Source: Gammaproteobacteria bacterium RIFCSPHIGHO2_12_FULL_63_22 (GTDB taxonomy: Bacteria; Pseudomonadota; Gammaproteobacteria; Xanthomonadales; Xanthomonadaceae). From it: a stretch of 46,258 nt of DNA. Made by a program: the position numbers and the translations under genes. The number at the start of each line of letters is the position of its first letter. Position 1 is the stretch's first letter. This document shows, piece after piece, positions 21,156-33,174 of this stretch. The stretch lies in NCBI GenBank assembly GCA_001801685.1, contig MGYJ01000047.1:5097-51354 (forward strand), in the 5' to 3' direction. The notes beneath the pieces were generated by a model. The model was not told the origin of the DNA. It saw only the letters and a list, made by a program, of their open reading frames with translations, and searched no databases.

Positions 21156-22553
21156 TCATTTCTTGTCTCCTGCGGCCGGGGCGGCGGCCGGTGCGGCAGC
21201 TGCTGCGGGCGGGGCCGGCTTGCGGTCGATGACGGTACGGTTGGCCTGGGTCAGGTAGGTGCGGGCGGTGCGCTGCACGTCCTCGGACGTGACGGCGTCG
21301 ATCCATCCGGGAATCTGGTTGGCGACCTTGGCGTCGCCCCACAGGGTCTGCAACTTGGCCAGCGTATCGGCGCGACCCATGAAGCTTTCCAGGCCGTTGT
21401 ACCAGTCTGCGAGCATGCGGGTCTTGACGCGCTTCAGCGTCGCGTCGTCAACACCCTTGTCCACCACCTTGGCGATTTCCTCGTCCATCGCGGCCAGCAG
21501 GGCATCGGCGCTGCCGTTGGGCTTGTACAGCGCGAACACCGTGTACAGGGTCGGGCCGTCGTATTCCCACGGACTGGTCAAGCCGTACAGCGAATCGACG
21601 TTCAACGCCATTTCGCGGCCTTTCACCAGGCCCTGGTAGAAGATCGATGCGTCGCCACCGGCCAGCAGTTCACCGAGCACCGCCATCGGCGCCTGGTCCT
21701 TGCTGCCGCGGCCGGGCATCTTCCATGCCGCCGCGATGGCCGGCACCTGCGCCAACGCATCGCTTTGCTCGATGCGTTTCTCGGCGGTGTTCAGGCCTTC
21801 GGAAAAATCAGTGGCGGCAGGCGTCGGACGCTTTGCGATGCCGCCGAAGTATTTCTGCGCCAGGGCAAAGGCCTGTTCCGGGGTAACGTCACCAGCGATG
21901 GACAGCACGGCGTTGTTCGGTCCGTAGTAGTCGCGATGGAAATTGCGCACGTCCTCCAGGCTGGCGCCTTCAAGGTCCTTGAAGCTGCCGTAACCGTCGT
22001 GGTTGTTCTCCCATTTCTGGAAGGCGTGCTGGCCGATGTCGATCCACATGAAACCGCCGTAGGGCTGGTTCTTCACGTTGACGCGGATTTCTTCCTTTAC
22101 GACATCCTGCTGGTTCTTCAGGGTCTTTTCGTTGAAGTCCAGGGTCTTCATGCGGTCGGCTTCGAGCCACAGCATCGATTCCAGCGCGGATACCGGCGCG
22201 GTCTCGATGTAGTTGGTGAAGTCGGCGCGGGTCGAGCCGTTGTTGCGGCCACCGCCGCCGGTGATGACCTTGTCGAACACGCCTTCGGGCGCATTGGGCG
22301 TGCCTTCGAACATCAGGTGCTCGAACAGGTGGGCGAAGCCGGTACGGTTGCGCGGTTCCAGGCGCATGCCCACGTGGTACACGACGCTGACGCCAACGGT
22401 TGGCGAAGAATGGTCTTCTGACACGACGACGGTCAGGCCGTTATCGAGCTTCTTTACTTCGACTGGCAGGTTCCAGCGGTCGCTGTCGGCGGCGAGCGCA
22501 GGCAGTGACAGCGTGATTCCCGCAAGAAGCAGGACAAGTTTGGGGGCGCGCAT
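21156..22553 (-). CDS. Exported M16 family zinc metallopeptidase (catalytic subunit)
   Basis: A 465-residue pitrilysin-family peptidase with signal peptide (MRAPKLVLLLAGITLSLPALA). The zinc site is His75-LF-Glu78-His79 in HLFEHLMFEG, with the third ligand expected at Glu154/Glu155 in VVKEEIRVN. GGRNNGSTRADFTNYIE is another conserved block. The C-terminus ends in an Ala/Pro-rich low-complexity tail. Its stop lies just ahead of the M16 partner gene, so the two are co-transcribed. It likely degrades peptides in the periplasm. The ATG at 22553 starts the signal peptide; the frame is open further upstream. Confidence 0.94.
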   Translation of the reverse strand: MRAPKLVLLLAGITLSLPALAADSDRWNLPVEVKKLDNGLTVVVSEDHSSPTVGVSVVYHVGMRLEPRNRTGFAHLFEHLMFEGTPNAPEGVFDKVITGGGGRNNGSTRADFTNYIETAPVSALESMLWLEADRMKTLDFNEKTLKNQQDVVKEEIRVNVKNQPYGGFMWIDIGQHAFQKWENNHDGYGSFKDLEGASLEDVRNFHRDYYGPNNAVLSIAGDVTPEQAFALAQKYFGGIAKRPTPAATDFSEGLNTAEKRIEQSDALAQVPAIAAAWKMPGRGSKDQAPMAVLGELLAGGDASIFYQGLVKGREMALNVDSLYGLTSPWEYDGPTLYTVFALYKPNGSADALLAAMDEEIAKVVDKGVDDATLKRVKTRMLADWYNGLESFMGRADTLAKLQTLWGDAKVANQIPGWIDAVTSEDVQRTARTYLTQANRTVIDRKPAPPAAAAAPAAAPAAGDKK

Positions 22554-22866
22554 GATTGACCTCGGTTGGGCGGATAGCCCGTGGAGCGTACCCTGAACCC
22601 CCGCTTCACCACGTAGGGCAGAAGTCATGCTTCGGGGCGCCTTCGGCCCCCGCAACTCGCCCAAGCCCCTGAATTGCTGTATGCTTAGCCAGTTTGCTGC
22701 ACCGGCTTCGTTTTCCCCCGGTCGCCAAAGCCGATTTCAACGCTTCCTCCGGCCCAAGCCCACTCCGCACGTCACGCTGCGCAAACACGCCACTCTGGCG
22801 TTTATTTTTAGCATCAACTCGCAGCGCGGTTTCAGGGAACGCCTCGGGTACATCGGAGCATCATCA
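22554..22866. other. Gap between the M16 operon and rhlE
   Basis: These 313 nt separate the divergent starts of the M16 gene and rhlE. They must hold both promoters, but I found no convincing -35/-10 pair. A small hairpin, GGGGC-N7-GCCCC, lies at 22634-22650, and an A/T-rich patch (TTTATTTTTAGC) at about 22800. The rhlE frame is open through most of the gap, with an in-frame ATG at 22627, but this stretch does not look like helicase sequence. A long 5' UTR for rhlE is possible. Confidence 0.4.
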
Positions 22867-24189
22867 ATGTCTTTTGAATCGCTCGGGCTTGCGCCCGCGC
22901 TTCTTCGCGCGCTTGCCGAAATCGGCTACGCGACCCCTACTTCCATCCAGATCGAGGCCATTCCGCTCGCCATGGCTGGCCACGACCTGCTTGGCGGCGC
23001 CCAGACCGGCACCGGCAAGACGGCGGCGTTCGCGCTGCCGATGCTGCATCGCCTGTCCACGACCGCCGTTGCCGGCGCGCCGCGCAAGATCCGCTGCCTG
23101 ATCCTCACCCCCACCCGCGAACTCGCCGTGCAGGTGCATGACAGCATCCGCACCTATGGTAAGCACGCCAAGCTCGCGTCCACCGTCATCTACGGCGGCG
23201 CCGGCATGAACCCGCAGCTCGACACCTTGCGCCGCGGCGTCGACATCCTGGTCGCCACGCCGGGTCGCCTGATCGACCATCTCGAGCGCGGCAGCGTGCA
23301 ACTGCGCGACGTCGAAATGCTGATCCTGGACGAAGCCGACCGCATGCTCGACATGGGCTTCATGCCCGCGATCAAGCGTATCCTCAACAAGCTGCCGGCC
23401 ACCCGCCAGACCTTGCTGTTTTCGGCCACCTTCGAAGACGCCATCAAGAAGTTGGCAATGGAATTCATGCGCAACCCGCGTGAAGTCCAGGTTGCCGCGC
23501 GCAACACCGTCGCCGAAACCGTCACGCACATCGCCCATCCGGTCGATGGCGCGCGCAAGCGCGACCTGCTGATCGACATCCTCAGCCAGCGTTACCAGGA
23601 CCAGATCCTGGTGTTCGGCAAGACCAAGCACGGTTGCAACCGCCTTGCGGAACAGCTCGAGAAATCAGGCATCAAGGCTGTCGCCATCCATGGCAACAAG
23701 AGCCAGTCGCAGCGCCTGAAGGCACTGGGCGATTTCAAGTCGGGCAAGGCCCGCGTGCTGGTTGCCACCGACGTCGCCGCCCGCGGCCTCGACATTCCGC
23801 AGCTGCCGCTGGTCATCAACTTCGACCTGCCGATGGTTGCTGAAGACTACGTGCACCGGATCGGCCGTACCGGCCGAGCCGGCGCGTCGGGCGAAGCGAT
23901 CTCGCTGGTGTCCCCGGATGAAGCTGGCCTGCTGCGCGCGATCCACCGCGTGCTCAAGCAGGACATCGCGATGACGGTGGTCGAGGGCTATGCGCCCAGC
24001 CGCCAGATCCGGATGGGCAACGACAGCGCAAGCAACGGCCGTCCGAGCGGCCAGCGCACGCCGAGCCGCCGCACGCCGCACACCGCTGCCGCACCGCGCC
24101 ACGCACAGGCCCACGCCGGCGCCAAGACGCATCCGGCTGCGGATCGTCGCGAACGCCGTGCAGTGAACGCGCCGCGCCCCGTGCGCTGA
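22867..24189 (+). CDS. rhlE: DEAD-box RNA helicase, RhlE type
   Basis: A 440-residue ATP-dependent RNA helicase. Motif order: Q-motif region GYATPTSIQ, Walker A AQTGTGKT (45-52), PTRELA, TPGR, DEAD 155-158, SAT (186-188), then in the second RecA domain TDVAARGLDIP and HRIGRTGRAG (330-339). The N-terminus MSFESLGLAPALLRALAEIG and a basic Arg/Ala/His/Pro-rich tail (from about residue 380) are RhlE-like; this group acts in ribosome assembly and RNA turnover. The start follows GGAG at a suitable distance. An intrinsic terminator follows the stop. Confidence 0.93.
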   Translation: MSFESLGLAPALLRALAEIGYATPTSIQIEAIPLAMAGHDLLGGAQTGTGKTAAFALPMLHRLSTTAVAGAPRKIRCLILTPTRELAVQVHDSIRTYGKHAKLASTVIYGGAGMNPQLDTLRRGVDILVATPGRLIDHLERGSVQLRDVEMLILDEADRMLDMGFMPAIKRILNKLPATRQTLLFSATFEDAIKKLAMEFMRNPREVQVAARNTVAETVTHIAHPVDGARKRDLLIDILSQRYQDQILVFGKTKHGCNRLAEQLEKSGIKAVAIHGNKSQSQRLKALGDFKSGKARVLVATDVAARGLDIPQLPLVINFDLPMVAEDYVHRIGRTGRAGASGEAISLVSPDEAGLLRAIHRVLKQDIAMTVVEGYAPSRQIRMGNDSASNGRPSGQRTPSRRTPHTAAAPRHAQAHAGAKTHPAADRRERRAVNAPRPVR

Positions 24190-24210
24190 TCGTTTCCTGA
24201 TAGTTTCGAG

Positions 24211-24241
24211 ACAAGGGCCGCTGATGCGGCCCTTGTTTTTT
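24211..24241 (+). terminator. Intrinsic terminator after rhlE
   Basis: ACAAGGGCCGC-TGAT-GCGGCCCTTGT forms an 11-bp stem with a four-base loop, followed by six T residues, about 20 nt after the rhlE stop. Confidence 0.9.
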
Positions 24242-24287
24242 GCCGCGGCCGGCATGATGCTCGCGAAAATCCGGAAGGGGAACGACC

Positions 24288-24707
24288 ATGTTTCGAAGTT
24301 TTTTTGCCGTCATATCCGGCCTGTTCGCGATGATGATCGTGATCACCTTCACCCAGATCGCCAACGTGAAGCTGTTCTATCCGCCGCCCGCCAGTCTCGA
24401 CTTCAACGACAAGGTGGCGGTGGCCACCTACGTGCAGACGATGCCCTGGCAAGCCGTTGCAGTGGTGGTGCTCAGCTGGCTGCTGGGTACCTACATCGGC
24501 GCGACGGTCGCCGCACGCATCTCGAAGGACCACGTGATGGCCTGCGCGTTGATCATCGGCGTGCTCGACGTGGTGCTGACCGCGATCAATGCGCTATCCA
24601 TTCCGCACCCAACCTGGGCGCTGGCGATGGGATTGCTGCTGCCGATACCGCTGGCCTGGCTGGCTGGCAAGCAGGCCGCTCAGAAAGGCTTGGCCAGCAC
24701 CAGGTAG
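24288..24707 (+). CDS. Small integral membrane protein, unknown function
   Basis: A 139-residue hydrophobic protein that I cannot assign to a named family. It has about four predicted membrane segments: FFAVISGLFAMMIVITFTQI at the N-terminus, AVAVVVLSWLLGTYIGATVA, MACALIIGVLDVVLTAIN and WALAMGLLLPIPLAWLAG. The Gly-rich second segment (GTYIGATVAAR) could be a helix-packing motif. The start follows GGAAGGGGAACGACC, a good Shine-Dalgarno. The last 28 nt overlap, tail to tail, the gene on the opposite strand. No clue to function comes from the neighbours. Confidence 0.72.
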   Translation: MFRSFFAVISGLFAMMIVITFTQIANVKLFYPPPASLDFNDKVAVATYVQTMPWQAVAVVVLSWLLGTYIGATVAARISKDHVMACALIIGVLDVVLTAINALSIPHPTWALAMGLLLPIPLAWLAGKQAAQKGLASTR

Positions 24708-25129
24708 ATGATCGCGAGCAGCGCGAACACCGGAAGCTCGTTGAACCAGCGAAGCTTGCGCGAGGTCGGCAATGGACCGCCGGCCATCGATCGCTTCAGC
24801 ATCCGGCCGCAGGCGATGAAGTAGACCAGCAGCAGCGTGACCAGGCCCAGTTTCGCGTGCATCCACGCGCCGCCGGCCACGACGTCCGGAAAGGTCGCCG
24901 GCCAGCCCTTGTGGCCCAGCCACAGCAGCAGGCCGAGGGCGAAGGCGATGCCGAACATGTTGTGGCCGAAGCCGTACAGCCGCTTTCCCATCAGTTGCAG
25001 GCGTTCGCGCACCGGCGCCACGTCGCCTGCTTCCGCCAGGTTTACGAGGATTCGGGGCAGGTAAAAGACGGTCGCCATCCAGGCAACGACAAACAACAGG
25101 TGCAGGCTCTTCGTCCACAGGTAAACCAT
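24680..25129 (-). CDS. HemJ/CopD-like integral membrane protein
   Basis: A 149-residue protein with about four membrane spans. The N-terminus MVYLWTKSLHLLFVVAWMAT with His10, followed by FYLPRILV, and the later WMHAKLGLVTLLLVYFI fit the HemJ (UPF0093) family, whose characterised members oxidise protoporphyrinogen IX to protoporphyrin IX in haem synthesis and bind haem through a conserved His. Distant CopD-type proteins share the architecture, so the enzymatic role is inferred. The ATG at 25129 fits the HemJ start. The 3' end overlaps the convergent membrane protein gene by 28 nt. Confidence 0.8.
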   Translation of the reverse strand: MVYLWTKSLHLLFVVAWMATVFYLPRILVNLAEAGDVAPVRERLQLMGKRLYGFGHNMFGIAFALGLLLWLGHKGWPATFPDVVAGGAWMHAKLGLVTLLLVYFIACGRMLKRSMAGGPLPTSRKLRWFNELPVFALLAIIYLVLAKPF

Positions 25130-25199
25130 GGGTTTGCTCCAATCGGATCGGCGATGATGCCGGGAGCGCCCGGACAGGGCGTCGTGTCGGCGTAAGCGG

Positions 25200-25205
25200 T
25201 AGAAT
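25200..25205 (+). promoter_or_regulatory. Candidate -10 box for deaD
   Basis: TAGAAT in the context GCGGTAGAATACG, 56 nt upstream of the deaD ATG. The -35 region is not recognisable. The GGTAGAAT string is identical to that in front of pyrG. Confidence 0.35.
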
Positions 25206-25261
25206 ACGCCTCCTTCCTGCCGCCCCAGCCATCCTGGCCCCGGCGCTTCGAGAAAATCCCG

Positions 25262-27217
<1,956 letters not shown>

Positions 27218-27235
27218 TTTGATGGACTTGTGAAG

Positions 27236-27265
27236 AAAAAAGCGCGCCTGAGGGCGCGCTTTTTC
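27236..27265 (+). terminator. Intrinsic terminator after deaD
   Basis: GCGCGCC-TGAG-GGCGCGC with flanking AAAAA and TTTTT, about 20 nt after the deaD stop. Confidence 0.88.
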
Positions 27266-27338
27266 ATTGTTTCAGTCGCAATACGCACTGCCGGTCGCGC
27301 AGACACTATGATGATCGCCTCGCCTTCCGGAGCTTGCC

Positions 27339-28340
27339 ATGACCACCGTCCGTTCTCTTCACCTGGTTTCACGTCCCGAAGGCCATCCGAAAGACAGCGA
27401 CTTCGAAATGCGCGATACCGTGGCCGTTCCCTTGCAGGACGGTGATATCCGGATCGCCGTGAAGTACTTGTCAATCGACCCGGCGATGCGGGTATGGATG
27501 ACCGAAGCGAAATCGTACTGGCCGCCCGTGCCGCTGGGCGACGTGATGCGCTCGGCCGGCATCGGCGAAGTGGTGGAATCGAAGAATCCGAAATTCAACG
27601 TGGGCAGTTGGGTCAGCGGCATGACCGGCGTACGCAGCGAACTCGTGTCCGACGGCAAGGGCATGCAACGCTTCGATGCCAGCCGCCTGCCCCATCCGGG
27701 CTGGGCGCTGAGCATCTTCGGCGCGACCGGACTCACGGCGTATTTCGGCCTGACCGATATCGGCCATCCGAAGGAAGGCGAAGTGCTGGTGGTGTCCGCG
27801 GCCGCAGGCGCGGTGGGATCGGCCGTGGTGCAGATCGGCAAGGCGCTCGGCCTGAAAGTGATCGGCCTGGCCGGCGGTCCCGACAAGTGCGCCTTCGTGA
27901 AGGACACGCTGGGCGCGGATGCCTGCATCGATTACAAGAGTGAAAACCTGTCTGCCGCACTGCGCGAACATTGCCCGGACGGCGTGGACATCTACTTCGA
28001 CAATGTCGGTGGCGACATCCTGGATGCGGTGCTCAAGCGCCTGCGCCTGAAGGCGCGCATCGTCCTGTGCGGCGGCATCTCGCAGTACAACGCCGGCGGC
28101 GAAACCCGCGGCCCGGCCAATTACCTGTCCCTGATTTCGGCGCGCGGCCGCATGGAGGGCTTCGTCGTGATCGACTACCTGCATCGTGCCGAAGAGGCGA
28201 TTGCGGCGATGGCGCCGTGGGTGGCAGCCGGCAAGCTGACCAGCAAGCTCGATGTCGTCGAAGGGCTGGAAAACTTCCCCGAGGCCTTGCGTCGCCTGTA
28301 CACGGGCGCGAATTTCGGCAAGCAGCTCGTCCAGGTCTGA
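27339..28340 (+). CDS. Zinc-independent MDR NADP(H)-dependent oxidoreductase (CurA / leukotriene B4 dehydrogenase-like)
   Basis: A 333-residue medium-chain reductase. YLSIDPAMRVWM near the N-terminus and GKGMQRFDASRLP are typical of the CurA/PTGR1 group; the cofactor fold begins VLVVSAAAGAVGSAVVQIGK, and YFDNVGGDILDAVLKRL is the family signature. No zinc-binding Cys cluster is present. Such enzymes reduce alpha,beta-unsaturated ketones and aldehydes; the natural substrate is unknown. The next gene starts on the base after its stop, so the two are likely co-translated. Confidence 0.9.
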   Translation: MTTVRSLHLVSRPEGHPKDSDFEMRDTVAVPLQDGDIRIAVKYLSIDPAMRVWMTEAKSYWPPVPLGDVMRSAGIGEVVESKNPKFNVGSWVSGMTGVRSELVSDGKGMQRFDASRLPHPGWALSIFGATGLTAYFGLTDIGHPKEGEVLVVSAAAGAVGSAVVQIGKALGLKVIGLAGGPDKCAFVKDTLGADACIDYKSENLSAALREHCPDGVDIYFDNVGGDILDAVLKRLRLKARIVLCGGISQYNAGGETRGPANYLSLISARGRMEGFVVIDYLHRAEEAIAAMAPWVAAGKLTSKLDVVEGLENFPEALRRLYTGANFGKQLVQV

Positions 28341-29519
28341 ATGCTCGAATCCGATGTGATCATCATCGGCGGCGGCGCCGCCGGATTGATGTGCGCGCTG
28401 GTCGCCGGCCAGCGCGGCCGTCGCGTGCGCGTGCTGGAACACGCCAACCGCTGCGGCAAGAAGATCCTGATGTCGGGCGGCGGTCGCTGCAACTTCACCA
28501 ACACTGGCACCACGCCGGCCAATTTCCTGTCGGCCAATCCGCATTTCTGCAAGAGCGCGTTGGCCCGCTTCACGCCGGCCGATTTCATCGACATGGTCAA
28601 TCGCCATGGCATCGCCTGGCACGAGAAGGAGCTCGGCCAGTTGTTCTGCGATGACTCGTCGAAGCAGATCGTCGCGATGCTGCTCGAGGAATGCCGGCTG
28701 GGCAACGTGGACATTCGCATCAGTTGCAGCGTTGAAGGAATCGCCAGGGTTGGCGATGGCTTCGAGCTGGAAACCACGCAAGGCCGAATGCAGGCAGCAT
28801 CGTTGGTGGTCGCGAGCGGCGGGCTTTCCATTCCCAGCATGGGCGCCACCGGCTTCGGTTACGAGGTCGCGAAGCAATTCGGCCATGCCGTGCTGCCGGT
28901 TCGCGCCGGGTTGGTGCCACTCACGCTCAGCGGCAAGCACCTGGAACATTACGCGGAGCTGGCTGGCGTGGCGCTGCCGGTTTCCGCGCGCTGCGGCAAG
29001 GCGCGCTTCGACAACGCCATGCTGGTGACGCATCGCGGCCTGAGCGGCCCGGCCATCCTGCAAATATCGTCGTACTGGGAACCGGGCAAGGAACTCTTGC
29101 TCGACCTGTTGCCCGGACGCGATGCGCCGCAATGGTTGGCGGAACAACGCAGCCTGCATCCGGCAGCGGAACTGAAAACGGTCCTGGCCGACGCGCTGCC
29201 GAAGCGATTCGCACAACGCTTGTGCGAAGTCTTCCTCGACAACGCCCCGATGCGGCAGATTGATCCACCAAGGCTGCGCGACATCGGCCTGCGCCTGCAA
29301 CGCTGGCCCATCGTCGCCAGCGGCACCGAGGGTTACCGCACCGCCGAAGTGACACTGGGTGGCGTGGACACGCAGGGCCTGTCCTCGACCACCATGGAAT
29401 CGAAGCTCATCCCCGGCCTGTACTTCATCGGCGAGGTGGTGGACGTGACCGGGCACCTGGGCGGCTACAACTTCCAGTGGGCCTGGGCCTCGGGCCAAGC
29501 TGCCGGAGAGGTAGCGTAA
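28341..29519 (+). CDS. BaiN/YhiN family (HI0933-like) FAD-dependent oxidoreductase
   Basis: A 392-residue flavoprotein of the HI0933 family. DVIIIGGGAAGLMCA (about residues 5-19) binds FAD; LMSGGGRCNFTNT is the hallmark second motif; the C-terminus GLYFIGEVVDVTGHLGGYNF binds the isoalloxazine ring. Family members such as BaiN are reported to act in bile-acid dehydroxylation in gut clostridia, but the role in proteobacteria is not defined. It abuts the upstream MDR oxidoreductase with no spacer. Confidence 0.92.
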   Translation: MLESDVIIIGGGAAGLMCALVAGQRGRRVRVLEHANRCGKKILMSGGGRCNFTNTGTTPANFLSANPHFCKSALARFTPADFIDMVNRHGIAWHEKELGQLFCDDSSKQIVAMLLEECRLGNVDIRISCSVEGIARVGDGFELETTQGRMQAASLVVASGGLSIPSMGATGFGYEVAKQFGHAVLPVRAGLVPLTLSGKHLEHYAELAGVALPVSARCGKARFDNAMLVTHRGLSGPAILQISSYWEPGKELLLDLLPGRDAPQWLAEQRSLHPAAELKTVLADALPKRFAQRLCEVFLDNAPMRQIDPPRLRDIGLRLQRWPIVASGTEGYRTAEVTLGGVDTQGLSSTTMESKLIPGLYFIGEVVDVTGHLGGYNFQWAWASGQAAGEVA

Positions 29520-29548
29520 ACACCCGGTCTTGACGCATACTTCGGCAA

Positions 29549-29564
29549 CATACGCGTGAGTATG
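29549..29564. promoter_or_regulatory. Short inverted repeat before the acyl-CoA dehydrogenase
   Basis: CATAC-N6-GTATG, with a further CATAC at 29536-29540, lies 18-33 nt upstream of the start codon, next to a TTGAC string at 29530-29534. It could be a small operator, but the symmetry is only 5 bp and could occur by chance. Confidence 0.25.
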
Positions 29565-29581
29565 GATCCCCGGAGCCGACG

Positions 29582-31369
<1,788 letters not shown>

Positions 31370-31927
31370 TCAGTCGGCCTTGTCGGTCCACAGTTGCTTC
31401 CAGCCGGCATGACCGAGGCTGCGCAGCGTATCCATGTTGCGATCGTAGATGGACGCGGCGTCGGGAAACGCGGCGACGGCGCGGGCGATGCTGGTCTCGC
31501 GCAACAGGTGCAGCGTCGGGTACGGCGAGCGGTTGCTGAAATTCTCGATGTCGCCAGGAAGGCTGTCGGCAAACTGGTAGTCGGGATGGAAACTGGCCAC
31601 CTGGATTTCGCCGTCCAGTTCAAGTTCCGAGACCGCGGCGTCGGCGATGTCCAGGAACTGGTTGTAGTCAAGGAAATCGCCTAGCACCCACGGATGGATC
31701 AGCAAGGTCGTTTCCACCACGTCCGGATCGGCGTCGTAGAGCGACTCCAGTTCGTGCAGCAGGTCGGCCAGCAGCGTTTCTTCATCGGTGGCGTCGCTGA
31801 CCACGAAACGCACCTGTCCGCGCACGTGCACGGCCTTCGCAAACGGACACAGGTTGAGACCGATCACGGCCTTCTCGAGCCACTCGCGGGTGGCATCGAT
31901 GATGGCGGATTGCGAAAGCGCGTTCAT
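31370..31927 (-). CDS. DUF1415 family protein
   Basis: A 185-residue cytoplasmic protein of unknown function. Conserved features I recognise as DUF1415 are WLEKAVIGLNLCPFAKAVH near the N-terminus, TTLLIHPWVLGDFLDYNQFL in the middle and NRSPYPTLHLLRETSIARAV towards the end. The conserved LCPFA with a single Cys could be functional, but I do not know of a proven role. The ATG overlaps the stop of the DJ-1/PfpI gene (ATGA), implying translational coupling. Its stop directly abuts that of the acyl-CoA dehydrogenase in the palindrome TGATCA. Confidence 0.88.
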   Translation of the reverse strand: MNALSQSAIIDATREWLEKAVIGLNLCPFAKAVHVRGQVRFVVSDATDEETLLADLLHELESLYDADPDVVETTLLIHPWVLGDFLDYNQFLDIADAAVSELELDGEIQVASFHPDYQFADSLPGDIENFSNRSPYPTLHLLRETSIARAVAAFPDAASIYDRNMDTLRSLGHAGWKQLWTDKAD

Positions 31928-32688
31928 GCCGCGGCCTTCATGCGTTGCGCCTTCAGCTGGGCTACCAGCTTGCGCGCGAACAACCAGGCATCGCCCGGCC
32001 AACGCGCGGAAATATAGTTGCCGTCTTCCAGCACGAAGGCTGCGCTGTCGTCGTCTTGCGTGCCGCGATCGCCAAGCGTGATCGGCCCACGCTCGAACTG
32101 CGAAGGCGACGCCAGGGCGGCGCGCACTTCCGATTCCACATAGGCCGGATAGGTCCGGTAATAGCGCCCTAGCTTCCAGAAGCTGAGGCCGAACGCGAGC
32201 GCTTCCATGTACCTGGGCAGGCAGGTCGTGCGCCGGCCGTGCAAAACGCTGCGATCCGAGCCCGGCTGCTTCGCGCGCGCCATCAACAACACGCCATGGC
32301 AGATGGCCGCTATGGGTCGGTCGAGCAGCGCGAATTCCGCCACGAAAGATTGCAGCAAGGCACTGTCGAGGTACTGGCGCATCCCCTGGGCGTGGCCGCC
32401 CGGAAGCAGCAAGGCATCGAAGTCGGTCGCCACCAGCTCCGGCCATGCGCGCGGCTGCTTGAATTCGGACGACTGCGACACCTGCCGATAGCAGTCAATC
32501 GCGGAAAGGTCGGCCCCCAATTTTCCGAACACGACGCCGGTGAGCAGAAGCGGATCGCAAGTCGCAACGCGGCCGGTTTCAGTGGCGAACACCACGGCAT
32601 GCCCGGCGTCGGTCAAGACGCGCCAGGGCACCGCGACTTCGGTCGTGTCGAAATCGGTGTCGGGCAGGGGGATCAGGATTCGGGCCAT
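31924..32688 (-). CDS. DJ-1/PfpI (class I glutamine amidotransferase-like) family protein
   Basis: A 254-residue member of the DJ-1/PfpI superfamily. The nucleophile elbow is Cys130 in PIAAICHGVLLMA, and ALLLPGGHAQGMRQYLDS supplies the conserved Gly-Gly loop. Members include chaperone or deglycase-type and peptidase-type proteins; which activity applies cannot be told from sequence. ATG at 32688 (MARILIPLP) is preferred over an in-frame GTG at 32697. It overlaps the downstream DUF1415 gene by 4 nt. Confidence 0.88.
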   Translation of the reverse strand: MARILIPLPDTDFDTTEVAVPWRVLTDAGHAVVFATETGRVATCDPLLLTGVVFGKLGADLSAIDCYRQVSQSSEFKQPRAWPELVATDFDALLLPGGHAQGMRQYLDSALLQSFVAEFALLDRPIAAICHGVLLMARAKQPGSDRSVLHGRRTTCLPRYMEALAFGLSFWKLGRYYRTYPAYVESEVRAALASPSQFERGPITLGDRGTQDDDSAAFVLEDGNYISARWPGDAWLFARKLVAQLKAQRMKAAA

Positions 32689-32759
32689 GGCGGCCACGAT
32701 ACCGCATGCCCGGCCCCGCTTTGCTAGAGTTGCCCATTCCCTGACCCGACCGAGCCGCC

Positions 32760-33149
32760 ATGACCCTGCACGCAGCGTTGATCACCCTGTTGAACGTAGT
32801 CCTTATCGGCGTCGCGATGTACTACGTCGGGCGAGCTCGCGGCATCCACCAGGTGCATGCGCCAACGGTGGTCGGCCATCCAGAATTCGAGCGCGCCTTC
32901 CGCGCCCACCAGAACACGCTCGAGCAAACAGTGATGTTCCTGCCCACGCTGTGGGTCGCCACCGTGTTCGGCAATCCCACTTACGCCGCATGGCTCGGTT
33001 ATGCCTGGCTGATCGGTCGCACCTGGTATCTGTTCGGTTACCTGCGCGCAGCGAACAAGCGCAGCTCGGGCTTCATGGTGTCGGCGATCGCCTGGATGGG
33101 CCTGTTCGTGCTCGCGCTGGTCGGATTGGTGCCGAAGCTGCTCGCCTGA
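32760..33149 (+). CDS. MAPEG family membrane protein
   Basis: A 129-residue, four-span membrane protein of the MAPEG superfamily (membrane-associated proteins in eicosanoid and glutathione metabolism). The signature is FERAFRAHQNTLEQTVMFLP, matching the family's R-x-x-Q-N-x-x-E pattern, followed by YAWLIGRTWYLFGYL. Bacterial members may act as glutathione transferases or peroxidases; the exact reaction is unknown. It is divergent from the DJ-1/PfpI gene across about 70 nt. Confidence 0.88.
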   Translation: MTLHAALITLLNVVLIGVAMYYVGRARGIHQVHAPTVVGHPEFERAFRAHQNTLEQTVMFLPTLWVATVFGNPTYAAWLGYAWLIGRTWYLFGYLRAANKRSSGFMVSAIAWMGLFVLALVGLVPKLLA

Positions 33150-33174
33150 CTTCTCGCCTGACTGGCCGGCGCGC

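Noticed and set aside
22627-22866. 80-codon N-terminal extension of rhlE from an upstream ATG
   Set aside because: The extension has no helicase-like sequence, whereas MSFESLGLAPALL at 22867 with a GGAG in front is the typical RhlE start.
27471-29498. Long open frame (675 codons) antisense to the MDR and BaiN genes
   Set aside because: Both sense-strand genes have intact conserved motifs; the antisense product has no motif and a biased composition.
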